DNA from: Saccharum officinarum
Taxonomy: Eukaryota; Streptophyta; Magnoliopsida; Poales; Poaceae
Direction: 5' to 3'
DNA: 64,000 bases
Assembly (NCBI GenBank): GCA_020631735.1
Contig: CM036167.1
Location: 1,616,988-1,680,987, forward strand
This document shows, in pieces, positions 33,877 through 50,251 of this stretch. How positions within the stretch are numbered: the first letter of the stretch is position 1; every line of letters starts with the position of its first letter. The notes under the pieces were generated by a model. It searched no databases. It saw nothing but the letters and a program-made list of their open reading frames with translations, and was not told the DNA's origin. The position numbers and the translations under genes were made by a program.

Positions 33877-35009
33877 CGGGCTCTCTGTGAGCTCTGTCTT
33901 GGAGGATTCAATCGGAAAACACCCCATAAGAGCATGACTAATGATATTGCAGCTTATTTGCAGCCAGAGCAGTTGTATTGTCTTCCTGCTAGCACTGTAT
34001 AATGGCTGTTTTTGGCTGCAACTGAACACTCTTAGTATGTTGTTGGTTCTATATATATTACAGTTACTTATCAGTCTACCCATACTAATAGTTGCTTACT
34101 CGAACATACCGTGACATTAATACCTGATTTACTTTCTTTTTTGAACTTCTTAGTTCTTGTGCTTAAGCTAACTATAAACTAACCATCCACTTTTCTTTTC
34201 TATTCTTTTTTTTCCCACCTCAGCATTTAGCCTATTTTACACCATTTAGTATAAGGATCGATCTGTTCGGCTAGAACTTGCCTCATTTTTTTAGAACAAC
34301 CTTTTTTGTTATATTTTTTTTCCTGGAAGGAGAGCAGCTGCATGCCGTCGTATTATTATTTTATGTTATTCATACAAAGAATTTAGGAGACTAATGCTCT
34401 AGTGCAGAACCATTTGAAGTACTAGCGAATAGCGATCGTTGAGCTACTGTGTAGCAGTACTATGAAAGCTTCAGGCACTGCAGCTCTCGAGGTGAAGATA
34501 CAATAAAGCGTGTATTTATACAGCATACCACAATACGTTACACGCATACATGCTCATAAAACAAAATTAAATAGACCAAATAAACATCTTCCACCGAGCA
34601 TACAAACCCTCTACGAGAGGGAGGATCCAGTGTAGACATACAGGACACAGGGAGAGGACAATAAAATGTACCGGAACGTGCACTACACATCGCTCCTCAA
34701 CATATCGAGCAAGGCAGCAGCCATTCGTTGCAACATCTGGCACCGGTCACGGACCAGCGAAACTGCTGCGAGCATGTTCATCATCTCCAGCAGCAAACAA
34801 TCTCGCGAACGAACGGCTGACCGACCTCACGCACGTACGTGTATATGCTTGTGGGCTTGTGGCCAATTAGGACGACCACCAGAACAATTCCTAACTTCGT
34901 CACTAGTAGTAGTAGAGCAGTAAACTGAGTAGTAACCGACGGTAAATTATTCTTTCCCTTAACCTGAACAATCTCTACTGATCATTTGGCATCTTCCTTT
35001 TGGGCAAGA
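33877..35009. other. Interval downstream of JAZ
   Basis: No gene recognised in 33877-34500. The part 34500-35009 lies directly after the JAZ stop on the minus strand and probably holds its 3' untranslated region; the end cannot be placed by eye. Confidence 0.4.
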
Positions 35010-35895
35010 TCACATCTCCTGCTTGACGGTCGCTTCTTGGCCCAGACCCAGCCAAGGTTTCTTCTCCACTCCGGCCGCTTGCTTGGGCGCCTCAACGCCA
35101 ACAGAGCTGTTGACTTGGTATGGCGCCTTTGCAGTTATCCTGGAATTTGAATGAAAAAGGCACAAAAACATGTTAGAACTCTGCTTAACTGAACGTGATT
35201 CCACAGGTGACCCTGAATGCAACTGTTTTCCGTCACTGAAAATTCGAAAGAAAAAAAATGCAACTCAGTTACCTGTCCTTTCTCTTCTCAAGGAACCTGT
35301 GGAGTGAATTCCTCCTCGCAATCGGCAGATCTGTTACAGAGCAAAAACCAAAAACACTTGTGTCACCGACAAAGTTTTGTGAAATCAGCAGCATTTTTTT
35401 GCAATTTGTGAAACAAAAGTTTTGAATGGGTATATGGGCTGCCAAGTAGAACTGCAAGAGCCAAGAGGAGCGAGGCTTACCGGAGAGGCTGTTGTGTGAA
35501 GGCGTAGGCAGGTTCTGCGTTGGGACAGTGGCACCGGCCCTGTCCACGCCGTCGCCGCCTGCAGGGTTCACGATTTGCAGCAAGTCCTTGACCTTGGTGG
35601 AGGGGAACTTGTCGAAGACGACCACTTTTCCACCGTAGAAGATGGTCAGCTGTTGCGCCTCCTCGTCTCGAGCTGCCTCCCTACAGGAATCAAAATGTAT
35701 CTGTTACATTTAACAAAAACAGATCACACTTGTTCTTTCTTTCTTTTGAACTGAGTGTGTTGTTCTTTCGGTCCAAGGCACGAACTTGCTTTTTCTTCGT
35801 CATCAATTTACCAGCAGTAGTGCACGGACGATAGCGGATTTCGTTTGTTTATTTACCTTGGATTTCCGCAGGTGCGTTTGTCATGGTCTTTTGGC
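35010..35895 (-). pseudogene. 5'-truncated JAZ (TIFY) repressor gene
   Basis: C-terminal two-thirds of a jasmonate ZIM-domain repressor. Exons on the minus strand: about 35895-35857 (KDHDKRTCGNPR), 35680-35481, 35330-35273, 35139-35010; donor and acceptor sites are canonical and phases agree. The second has LTIFYGGKVVVFDKFP, the TIFY/ZIM motif used for dimerisation and NINJA binding. The third and fourth give DLPIARRNSLHRFLEKRKDR then ITAKAPY, an intact Jas motif with the LPIARR degron that contacts COI1 and binds MYC factors. The protein ends GLGQEATVKQEM. The N-terminal exons of a normal JAZ are not found up to 36544; upstream of 35896 the frame meets a stop and a palindrome. Either it is a truncated pseudogene, or an unseen distant or lineage-specific first exon exists. 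The encoded part is undamaged, so a short JAZ-like product is possible. Confidence 0.8.
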
Positions 35896-35896
35896 T

Positions 35897-35960
35897 CCCC
35901 GCCCAGATCACGTGCCGATCAGGCGGAAAGGCGTGCTAGCGACACGTGATCTGGGCGGGG
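35897..35960. promoter_or_regulatory. Perfect 18-base palindrome with two G-boxes
   Basis: The arm ccccgcccagatcacgtg (35897-35914) is exactly complementary to cacgtgatctgggcgggg (35943-35960), with a 28-base spacer. Each arm contains CACGTG (35909-35914 and 35943-35948), the core G-box bound by bHLH factors such as MYC2 and by bZIPs. It lies immediately at the point where JAZ coding homology stops. Confidence 0.8.
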
Positions 35961-36544
35961 GTTTGCCGGGCCGAGCGGAGCGGGTGTGTGTGGGATCTCC
36001 CGGCGCCCGGCCCGCGTGGGACGAGGAGAGGACGCGGTCGCGGTGGCAGCGACGGGTGTACAGCGAGACGTGACGCGCGACCCTGGGCCGCGGTGTACCG
36101 CGTGTTGCCTGTGCCGTGTACGTCACGCGGGATACGCTTTGCTACGCCCTACAGTAGTTTACCTCTCATCTCATCCGGCAAGTTTTTCTTTCTTTCTTTC
36201 TTTCAATCACGGAGAGGCGACCCTCGTAGATTTCAGACCGTAGATGAACGAACAGTTACTCTGAGCGTCCTTGTGCACCGGCCGGGCGACGTGGTTCGCT
36301 CACCATGTGTCTCGCCTCCGATCCGACGACGCGGCACATCTGTCGGCGGTCATACCACATGACCCGCGACCGCTCTCCTGTCGACGGCGATGGCTGATCG
36401 CTCGCCGCTCGCCGCGCTGGATGGTGGATGGCTCATGGTCATGGGCCATGGCTCCTTTTCTTCTCTGAGCGACTGAGCTGGTAGGGTGTGACAGTAGTAC
36501 GGTACGGCCGGTTCGCAGGCCTGAACCCTGCCTGAAGTCCTTTA
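35961..36544. other. Intergenic, GC-rich
   Basis: No gene recognised. It contains a short cttt microsatellite (about 36185-36203). The missing N-terminal JAZ exons were looked for here on the minus strand and not found. Confidence 0.4.
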
Positions 36545-36963
36545 GGCTATCCGCACCGGGTCCGGTAAGGGATCTGCTATAGCAGTGATAGCGTATCAAA
36601 AATGCTGCAGCGGCGTCCGGTAAAGGTCACGCTAAAATAGTGTGAGCTCTTCCATCCGCTAAATATAGCGGTTTGCCGTTCGTCCGCTAAAGCGCTCGTG
36701 CGGCCCCACCTCGGTCTGGCCCTCGACGCAGCAAGGGTAGAGGGAGAGCAGAGCAGGGTGGAGGCCGCGGAGCCCCGGCCGCCGGGGACGGGGAACGGCG
36801 GGAGGAGGTCGGAGTAGGCCGGGTCGTCAGCCGACGAGGAGGCCGCGGACGCGCTGGGATGGGGAAGGAGGCCGGATGCGCCGCCCACGCGGCAAAGGAG
36901 CCGCCGCCGCGCCCGCGCCCACGCGGCAGAGGAGCCGCCGCCGTGCCTGCGCCCACCTCGGCC

Positions 36964-36968
36964 TCGCC
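36964..36968 (+). repeat. Target-site duplication, left copy (tcgcc)
   Basis: The five bases tcgcc directly precede the 5' LTR and recur at 48445-48449 directly after the 3' LTR. This fixes both ends of the retrotransposon. Confidence 0.92.
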
Positions 36969-39112
36969 TGTAACACCCCTGGTGTTGCGAACTCGCTTAG
37001 CACCGGTTTAGGATCTAAGAAATAATTGTAACAAGTTTTGGGGTTTTTAGACTTGAACTGCACATGAGATAACAAAGCAGAACGTATATGCCTCATTTTT
37101 TTGATTAAAAGGAATCAAATAAATAAGCAAGTCCTTCTACCTCGGTGCTTAAAAACGCTTGATTGAAATTCTAACAAACCAAAAAAAAGGTAAGTAGTTT
37201 TACTTGTTCGGACACGAAACACAATTTTTGTAACCAAAAATAAAATACCACTTGTATGTAGCACATAATGAAAATTTGTAGTGCAAGTCTAGTGGATGAA
37301 AACGCGACTTTTGTTTCGGTAAGCAAATGTTATTCAATAGCATTTGGGTAGCTCAAGGACTGAAACTGGAAGTTGTTTCTGGCTCCTTGAATGAAAGCGA
37401 TCAAGTCCGCAAAAGCGTTTGCCGATGCGGTTTTGGCATTTAATTTGTGAATAAATTTCTAAACACTAGATTTGGGTGTTTGCACCGTTAATTGCACCTT
37501 TGCGAGTACTTTGGCACAGTGTAGTTCGTAGGTCGGGTTGTCATGGCTTCGCCACTCTAAAAATTGCCCAACCTTCTTAGAACGTGTTGTGTACCGCGTT
37601 CCTGGCTCGGTGCGTGAACTGACATTCCGGTGGCGAGCTTGTGTTGGCGTTCTTGTATCTTCTTCCCTAGTAGACCTCTGGCCATGTGGGTGACCTTGCT
37701 AGGCAGCTGGATTATCGTTCCAGGTAAGTGAGTTCTAGTGGCCCTCAATCAGGATCGTAGTGGCGGTTTCACTCGCTTTAAGATTCGTGCATGCCTCTGT
37801 TTCGGGCGCGTGGCCCAGTAGGCGCGGTCACCGCGTACACGCGTACGCTGCTGGTACCGGATGAGTCCCCGATGCTATCTCACCACCTCTCACCTTCCGG
37901 GAGCGTGTAGGTCCACCGGAACAGCCGCGCCATCACCGAATACCACCGCCTGCCGCGGTAGTTAACCCTAGGGCGTCTCCCCGTGCTCCACCGCTTCCAA
38001 TCGCCGTCGTCTGGCTCGTAGACGGTGGTCGGTCCCTTAGCTAGGCCAGCGTGGATCCCTGGTGCTCGGTGTAGCAGCCGAGCGCCGGCCGGAGCCGCGC
38101 CGTCGCGCACCGGCACGTCGGGGACCCGACCGTTGTGAAGACGGGTTAGTTGGGGGTGCTCGGTGCAAAGTCATCCTCTGTTGGAACAGTAAGCATGGGT
38201 GCGGTGTAATAACTTAATGAACCGGGTACTCTTCTGCTTAAGAGCGGGCGCTAGCGTGGGCTCTCCGCTGTTGGGCCGGCCTGCTGGGCGCGCGGCTTTG
38301 CCCGCACGGGCCGTGGGGTGCTGCTGGGCTAGATCGCCGCCGACAGCCCGTTTCATTTTCTAAAGCAATTTCTTCATTTAGTTTCTAAACTAACTTATAA
38401 ATTCAAGATCTAAATGTGTAGTAATCCAAAAATTGTGAAACCGATTTTTTTTTGTTCCTTAAATCATGCTCTAACCGTTGGTATGCTTTTGCCCACATAG
38501 TTGTATAATATTTTTAGGAGTTCACTAATTATTCTAAAATGCTTAATATTGTTAAGAATAAACTTGTGAGAATTTTTGTAAGCAACTGATAAAAGGTTGA
38601 CTCTAAAAATTTTACGGTAGACTCCTAATGTCATTATCTGCTCTCCGTAATTTTCATAGCTTCAAAATAATTAGTTTGCTAGGATAGCTCATAAGCCTAG
38701 TTTAAATATCTATTAAATCGATAAAATGGATAAAGCAATGTATTGGGTCCGAGTAACAAAAATGTTTGTCAGGACATGACGCGTAGCTGGTACCGAGGAT
38801 ACATGGGTAGTATGCTAGTCTTACGCTAGTCCGTTAGCCCGAGAGACATACTCGTATCTTAAGTATTTCAGTCACCGTCGATTATTTACGTTTTCGTTGC
38901 ATCCACGTATATCATAATAGGAACGATGATGGATCGAGAAGTCATCTTGAGTAGCCGAAAGGATGGTGTCCGGAGGATCGTGCCGCCTTGACGAAATGCT
39001 AAGTCGGTTAATTTTTTTTTACCCAGGCAAGCCCCGATGCATAACCCCTATTATTTCTGCACTTTATTTTATGCTTGTGCATTAAGTCTAAAGGAGTTGA
39101 ATGAAACCCACT

Positions 39113-39187
<75 letters not shown>

Positions 39188-40573
39188 TGATCCCATGAGT
39201 CTTACTAGTATGATAGGATTGTGTAGATTGTTATGCTACAGGACTCCGGTAGAAGTCGAGTGATTTCCTGTCACTCGCGAGGGATACGAATTATAATATT
39301 TGTTACCATTATCATGTTACTATCACATGAAATATGAATGTAATTGGATAATTAGAGACCGGGCCGAACGGGTTGGATGGACTTGGATCTGGTTGGGCAT
39401 CAGAGCGGGGCTCTGGTTGCATTTGTTCCGCCTGTGTCAATTAAGGACCGTTCGTTGTATGGACCCTGATCAAGTCACAGATTTATTGTCCCGAGCATAT
39501 ACTTGCTTATGGGAGCGAGAAGACTTGTTTCTCTCTTGTCATGGGTTCCGGCTCTTTCCGGACCGGCTTTTTATGGTGGTTATATATATTGGGTTGAGGA
39601 GGTCTAAGCACCATACTGAGGCTGGGCCTGCAGTGTTTAGGGGCTTAGAGTCCGAGCTTGGACGGGGACCTGGACCCCTTGACAGGAGTGGAACGGGTTG
39701 GTCTTGCTTGTGCCCGGGGTACAAGCAAGACGTGTGTTTTCGGGGCACCCAGCTGGGCCTATTGATTCGCGAATCGCCGTTTCTGCATGACGGTACGACT
39801 TGACTACGCTCTGGCATCGTAGTAAGAACTGGCAGTTGAAAGATGAAGAAATGGTTCCTTTTTGCTCAACCCTTGCTTGATTATAGCCTAGGTGCTTACA
39901 TAGAAGGTTCAATAAGAAATGAAATACGGCTATTAAAAGTAAGAAATTAATGTCACACTCTTAGCGCTGCTTCTCGCAAACAAGAACCCACAAGCCAGAA
40001 AGCCTTGCATAATCCTTGGAGTCTTTTTACTTCCTCCTGACGGGTAAGTCTTGCGGAGTACAATTGAGTACTCAGGGTTTGTTCTACCCTGTTGCAGGTG
40101 GCAGGTGCTGATGAGCTGACACTTGTGTGTGGAAACCTCCTGGTGGGCTTAGCGAGGATTTCCTTTACGATGCGGAGTAGAGTTTCTTTATTAAAACTCT
40201 CACTAAAAGTTTTACAAGAAAAATACTATTAATCTGTTGCCATTTCATGCTTTTAAACATTCTTCATGTTAATGTTTAACTTGTCTTTAAATGGTTTTAT
40301 TTCCGCTGAACTCTGATAAGGTTTTATATTCCGCTGTTATAACTACTTAATGAATTACTCTGATATTGTACTAAAGGTAATGTAAAAAATGGTAAGGTTG
40401 TTGTAAGCTTTACTCTCTCATTTGTGATCCTGACGTAAAAATGTGGATCTTCGAGTTCTCCCTTGTGGTGTGCTCGACGGAATCACTTAGTTTAGTATTC
40501 TCCCTTGGGTACTTAGGGTCTAATGGAAGACGAGTACTCTTGGGAGGGCATTAGATTTGGAGATTCTGCCACA
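36969..40573 (+). repeat. 5' LTR
   Basis: 3605 bases. Nearly identical to the 3' LTR but lacks a segment of about 717 bases present there (44983-45699) and has a shorter TA microsatellite. Open frames inside it (for example 37880-38116 minus and 39300-39803 plus) recur in the other LTR. That sharing only reflects common descent and is not evidence that they are genes. Confidence 0.92.
39116..39185. repeat. (TA)n microsatellite in 5' LTR
   Basis: About 70 bases of uninterrupted TA. The matching tract in the 3' LTR is about 102 bases. Confidence 0.97.
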
Positions 40574-40575
40574 GG

Positions 40576-40587
40576 TGGTATTAGAGC
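40576..40587 (+). other. Primer binding site
   Basis: TGGTATTAGAGC starts two bases after the 5' LTR. It matches, with one change, the TGGTATCAGAGC complement of the initiator methionine tRNA 3' end used by many plant LTR retrotransposons. Confidence 0.85.
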
Positions 40588-41306
40588 ATAAATGAGACAA
40601 TAAAGCTTCAAAACCCTTTCTAAATTAAAATTTGACAACAAATTCTTTTCAAAAGTTAGGGCGTTTGCATGTGAAGTTAAATAAGTATGCCCTATTACTA
40701 TGGTTATGTATCCAGGATAGATGGCACTCTGCTGACCTAGTTAGGCTTAATCAAGTTTCCTGCAGGTACCCTAACCCCGAGACTAGTTCGCTAGCATCGA
40801 CTAGCTTCAGGGAGAGCACGATGTGCCAAAACCCTGAGAACGGTTGCCCTATATGTCGGTAATAGTGTGAGGACGGATAGGACGTGCATTTATGCATATG
40901 CTGTTGTGCAATAGTTGTTGAGGTTGACCAGTCTCTGTCTGTGTAGCCACGATGGTGCTGTAGTCTCGCGCCGCGCACGCCTGTTGGTTCACGCCTGTCT
41001 AGCCCATACGTTGTCGTACCCCCTTCTGCGCTCTTGTCGAACCTTAGTCTTCCAGTCATACTAACCCTTTATGACCTCGGTCACCGCTCGTCGTGTGCGT
41101 GTGAAGATCTTGCTGTTCACTTTTACTGGCCCCGTGTATGGCTCACGGGTGGACTGCGACAGAACCACTGGTCGCTCTGCCTTATTTAAGGGCGAGCCTA
41201 GCCATTGGGAACCATCATTCGGCGCATCCTAGCTCATTTAGCCCTTTCTCTTGAGTAAGTTCTCGCTCAAGCCTTCCTCACAACCACCACCCACCACCCA
41301 CCAAGG

Positions 41307-42145
41307 ATGACAGGAGTCTGGGTTAGCAGCTACTGCCTGAACACTGAGGGTTTTCCCAAAATCCTATATGCCACCCTGCAAAGGCTCGGCATTCGAGAAC
41401 ATCCCGAGTATGAGGGTCGCGAGTACATGAAGCATGGCACGGAGCGATGCAAGGTCACCGTCTACATTGGCAAGAGTGAGGAGTTTCCTGACATCACTGA
41501 AGCCTGGAATGTGACCGCAACCGGGTTTCGCTTCGGTGACACCTACCAAGTTACGGCACGCAAAGCCTTGCGGCATCTCTGCTAGATCTATGAAGGGCCC
41601 ATTGCTCGTACTCCCATGCGGTTCTTTCCCCTTGGGACAAGAATCAGTGGGTATGGAAGGCCCGCATGGAGGCTTTGCAAGGTCCAGACGTGCAAGAGGA
41701 CAACCCGACCTTGGTGCACCTAACCTCGTACTTGATTGCCCTGGATGAGCAATACGACCGACAGGCCTCGGAGCTGAGGGAGTGTCTCCGTCGTGCTGAG
41801 GAAGCCGAGATCTTCTCTAGGATGCTCGAAGTACAGCTTGCCGAAGCTCATGCCAATTTGGCAGTCGCCGAAAGTCGAGAGGCTGCCATGGCGAAAGCCG
41901 TCAAGGTGGACCAAGACCGTCATGCCCAGGAGCTAGAGGACGCCTATCTTGCCACAAGGGCCAAGCGTAGGACGCTAGCCACGGAAAGGCAGGAACCCTT
42001 AATCTTGGAGGGGATCCCTGTCCATCCGCTGGAGAGGAGGATTGGTGTTGCGGTACCGCCAGCACCTCCGCCCACGGAAGCCTCAGAGTTAGAGACCTTC
42101 TTTCCCCTCACTCAACCACTGCCAGGAGAAGAAGCGGATCCGTAG
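41307..42145 (+). pseudogene. Broken gag-like ORF of the retrotransposon
   Basis: Part one (41307-41585) starts MTGVWVSSYCLNTEGFPK and ends at a TAG. The same frame continues briefly with IYEGPIARTPMRFFPL. Part two (41666-42145, another frame) is a charged, Ala/Glu-rich coiled-coil: ALDEQYDRQASELRECLRRA and EVQLAEAHANLAVAESREAA. The end is Pro-rich and acidic (PLPGEEADP). Thus one stop and one frame change break what was probably a single protein. No zinc knuckle is present. I infer a structural, gag-like protein seen in grass non-autonomous LTR elements; the identity is by context, not by a recognised domain. Confidence 0.55.
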
Positions 42146-44077
42146 CCCAGTGCAGCAGAAAAGCCCCAAGAGCCCAGGAATGAAGTTGTTCGCCCCGACG
42201 AAGTGGATTAGTCGTCCTAGGGGAGATGTAACCATAGCCTGTAGTGTTTTCATCGCTACCCACTAGTGTTGCAACCTTTCCTTGTCCTTCGTCTGTCGTC
42301 GTTAAGGTCATCTAGTCATAGGATGCAAGTGATGTGTCAAGTATGAGCAAGTGAGTACCTGTCTGTTGCACCTGTGTAAGGCTGTTTGGAGCGAGTAATT
42401 GTTTTATCCATTGTGTTGTTCCGACGTTTTCCTTAGGTTTCATAGATGGCTTTTGGTCCTTGAGACGACATCACGAGGGCTGCAAGAGGAACAGTTTTTT
42501 TTGATACAGCAGATCAGTCGCGATTGAATGAGAGAGGACACTGTATCAACTAATTGTGGATACCCCAGCAGAACACTTGAATCCCCTTGATTTAAATCTG
42601 CCTTGGGATTTAAGCTCCTTGTTCCTTGATTTGAAAAGGAACCCTTGTTGCTTTAAATTCTTTGTAATCCTTTTTTCTAATTCTGTGGTCTATGACCCCA
42701 CTGCTTTTACTGCGAGTAAGTTGGTAATTGTTGCTGGGTTAATAGCTTATGGTGCCGTGACGGAACCGAGGGCCACCTGTGGATCGCGACCGCATGGTTG
42801 TGCCACTCGGCGCGCGCTAGTATCAAGGTTGTTGACCAAGCACTGTTGCTAAGTTACACCGTAGTACCACTCTTGCTACCGATTTTCTCCTTGGTGAAAA
42901 ATATCCTGGTGTTCTAACAGGAAATCCACGATGGGTTGATGGAGTAGTGCTCTCATAATTACGACCGAGATAACGGGGTTTTTGGAAGGAGCACGTATGT
43001 CCTGATCTCAGTCTTTACGAAGGGCTAGTGCAAGTTGGATTCCAAAGGAAAAAGAAGAAAGAGAAGAGCGATAAGGAGAAGTTAGCCACTGGTGGTCTGG
43101 AGTAATTGGAACACCGATGGGACGTTGCCCCTATGCCCGGTGACCGCTCTACACTTGCTGGGTCGCTGTCACTGCGTGTTCTGCGGATGCCGTTGGTGGC
43201 GGGGCCCACGTGTGTCGTGCTCGTGTGGCCGCGGCATGGCGCCACACTCGCCTCGCCCTCTTGCACAGTACGCCCCTCTTTCCTCGGCACCCTTGCCGGC
43301 TCTCGATTCTTGCTCTCGTTCCCGTACCGGACCCCCCTCTCTTTTCTTCCCTTGTAAGCACGTCGTTCGCACGCCTCCTTGCCGAGTGAACCCTATCCCC
43401 TCCTTTTTCCCCACTCAAGCTTGCACAGGGAGCGCACCATGGCGACGATGTTCCCCACCTTGTGACCCACTGGTAATTCCTCCACGCCGCCTCCACTTTC
43501 GGCGCATTGCACCACTACCTCTGCCCACCAGGCTATAAAATGCCACCTTGTTGCCTCTCCTCCATCCCACCCTCAGATCCGAAGTAGAGCACGTAGAATC
43601 ACTCTCCTCCAGCAGTGCTCAGGTGGGAGGGGCTCGGGAACAGTTGGGAAGGAAGTGGTTGGAGGCAGGGCTATGAGATCCAGCCGTTGCTTGCAGATCT
43701 AAGGTCGCCAGCCTGAGGGGTTGGAGTAGCTCAGCGGAAGGGATCTGGTTTCCACTGAAGAAGTTCAAGTTCATCTCTGGTTAGTTAGGTTTTAGGATTC
43801 GCGATGTTCGAGTTCTCGGTCTCTTGTTTCTGGATCTGTTGGGCCTACGCCATGTTCTGGATAATCGTTTTCCTGTTACTCTTTCATTGTCCCCGTCTTC
43901 GTCGGTTTCTAGAGAGGTTGTGAGTGTATCAGTTTGTTCTTAGGCGTGACGTCCCTAGATCCCTGAGTGTTTTAGTTTCGAAGTTGTGTATTCTCCTATT
44001 GTAATCTCTTCTAAGAAGTGAATCGTGTTTTCCCCTTTTCTAATTCTTGCTCCGAATCTCGGGACGAGATTCTTTTT

Positions 44078-44085
44078 AAGGGAGG
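44078..44085 (+). other. Polypurine tract
   Basis: The purine run aagggagg lies five bases before the 3' LTR start at 44091, the expected site for plus-strand DNA priming. Confidence 0.75.
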
Positions 44086-44090
44086 TTGGT

Positions 44091-48444
<4,354 letters not shown>

Positions 48445-48449
48445 TCGCC
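48445..48449 (+). repeat. Target-site duplication, right copy (tcgcc)
   Basis: Matches 36964-36968. Confidence 0.92.
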
Positions 48450-48982
48450 CACGCATAGATCTGGCCGGTGCCGCTAGTCATGGCCGCAGCAGCACCTCCA
48501 CCTCCCGAGCGCCATGGTCGTGCCCTCGACCTCCACCTCCCGCCCGCCTTTGCTCCGGTGGGCACGACCTCGCGGGCCCGCGCCTCTGCTCCGCCCGACG
48601 AGGAAGCTCCGCCGCGCCTCTGCTCCGCCTGACGAGGAAGCTCCGACGGGCGCGAGATGCGGAGGCGGAGGTGCGACGGCCATGGACGGGAACGGGAAGG
48701 AGAGGGGTGGCGGAGGGACCGAGGGATGGGGCAACGCAGCAGCAGCAGCGTGGTGCGGTCGAATGGATAAAGGAGGAGAGGGGAAAAAGAAAAGGGAAGA
48801 GAAAAAGGAAAAAAAGAAAAAAGAAAAAAAATCTGACAAGTGGGCCACACAGTGGATAAAGGATGATATAGATTATGGATGGGTGTGGGAGAAATTGATA
48901 TAGAGGATGAAATCTCGATGACTAGGACGAAATATTTCTTTTAGAGGATGAATTTAGAGTACGACGAGTGCGGATAGCCTTA

Positions 48983-49222
48983 GGGTGTGTTTAGGTGCCA
49001 CTGTAAAAATTTTGAAAGCACGGTAATTTTTTCGTTTGTATTTGACAATTAGTGTCCAATTATGAACTAATTAAGTTTTAAAGATTCGTCTTGTGATTTA
49101 CAACTAAACTGTGTAATTAGTTATTTTTTACCTATATTTAATGCTTCATACATGCGTCTAAAGATTCGATGTGACGGGAATCTTGTAAAATTTTTGGAAT
49201 TTTGAAGGAACTAAACACTGCC
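48983..49222. mobile_element. PIF/Harbinger-type MITE, first of three in a row
   Basis: The left end gggtgtgtttagg and right end aactaaacactgcc are inverted-type ends with TTA on both sides (48980-48982 and 49223-49225). The inside carries the common blocks aattatgaactaatta and gattcgatgtgacggg. It abuts the Harbinger-like element on its left. Confidence 0.75.
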
Positions 49223-49225
49223 TTA

Positions 49226-49472
49226 GGGCCTGTTTAGATGGTGAAAATTTTTAGGTAAATTCCTGTAGCACTTTTCGTTGTTATTTGGTAAAAAATTATC
49301 TAATTATGAACTAACTAGGCTCAAAAGATTCGTTTCGACATTTACAGATAAATTATGCAATTAATTATTTTTTTACCTACATTTAATACTCTATGCATGC
49401 GTCCAAAGATTCGATGTGACGGGTACCGCGTAAACTTTTTTGTTGGACTCTTTGCCCAACTAAACAGGCTCT
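49226..49472. mobile_element. PIF/Harbinger-type MITE, second in row
   Basis: Ends gggcctgtttagatgg and aactaaacaggctc, with TTA on the left and TAA on the right. Same family blocks as the previous element (taattatgaactaact, gattcgatgtgacggg). The two share the TTA at 49223-49225. Confidence 0.7.
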
Positions 49473-49479
49473 AAAGTAG

Positions 49480-49716
49480 GCTGTGTTCAGTTACCTGAAA
49501 AATGCACTATGCAAAAAAAAGATTCTCTGTCATATCAAACTTGCGATACATGCATGGAGTATTAAATGTAGATAAAATTAAAAATAATTGTACAGCTTGG
49601 TTGTACTTTACGAGACAAACGTTTTGTAATTAGTCAACGATTAGATATTATTTATCAAATAAAACCAAAACATGCTACAGTCCACTTTTCAGCTTTTTCA
49701 GGGCAAAACACAGCCA
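49480..49716. mobile_element. PIF/Harbinger-type MITE, third in row
   Basis: Ends ggctgtgttcagttacctgaaaaa and tttttcagggcaaaacacagcc, in opposite orientation to the first two. Family blocks gattctctgtcatatcaaa and gcatggagtattaaatgtag are present. Confidence 0.7.
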
Positions 49717-50015
49717 GCCGTAGTAGTGAACTCTGTGCTTCCAGAGTTCCAGCAAAGGGCGTCACGAGTTTCATATGACGACCGCGGTCCCGACCTGCTC
49801 TCGGGGACGACTCTGGTCTCCCAAATTTGTGCCACGGTTTCCGTGTGAGTGCGTGCGTGCCAGCCGGCTGGGGTAGCTAGCTTATAATTAATCAAATTTA
49901 TAAAGCTGTCCGAGTCTCCGTGTCTGATCGGAGCTTATAGTGGAGTACAGTACCATTCATTTCGTCAATTCCGTTGTCGTAACTCGTAAGCCTTGTAGCC
50001 AAGGCAGTGAAGACG

Positions 50016-50251
50016 GAGATGCCAAGGCAATTTACGAGCCTGAGCATACTGGCCAGATAAAACTGCGTCACACCAAAACTTAGGCCTTGTTTAGATAAAA
50101 AAACTTTTCATCTAAACTATCCCATCAAATTTTGAGATGCCAAGGCAATTTACGAGCCTGAGCACACTGGCCAGATAAAACTGCGTCACAGCAAAACTTA
50201 GGCCTTGTTTAGATAAAAAACTTTTCATCTAAACTATCCCATTAAATTTTG
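50016..50251. repeat. 118-base tandem duplication
   Basis: The unit runs gagatgccaaggcaattt to ctatccca-caaatttt and occurs twice (50016-50133 and 50134-50251) with about three differences. It includes the start of a MITE (ggccttgtttagat), so the MITE end is doubled too. Confidence 0.88.

Noticed and set aside
37880..38116. A conserved minus-strand frame (WSTGRRPRVNYRGR region), also at 45682-45954
   Set aside because: Again LTR sequence present twice; it looks somewhat protein-like and could be captured host sequence, but I cannot support a gene.
39300..39803. A 167-codon frame conserved at 47171-47674
   Set aside because: Both lie in the two LTRs of one recent retrotransposon, so similarity reflects recent copying and is not evidence of selection on a protein.
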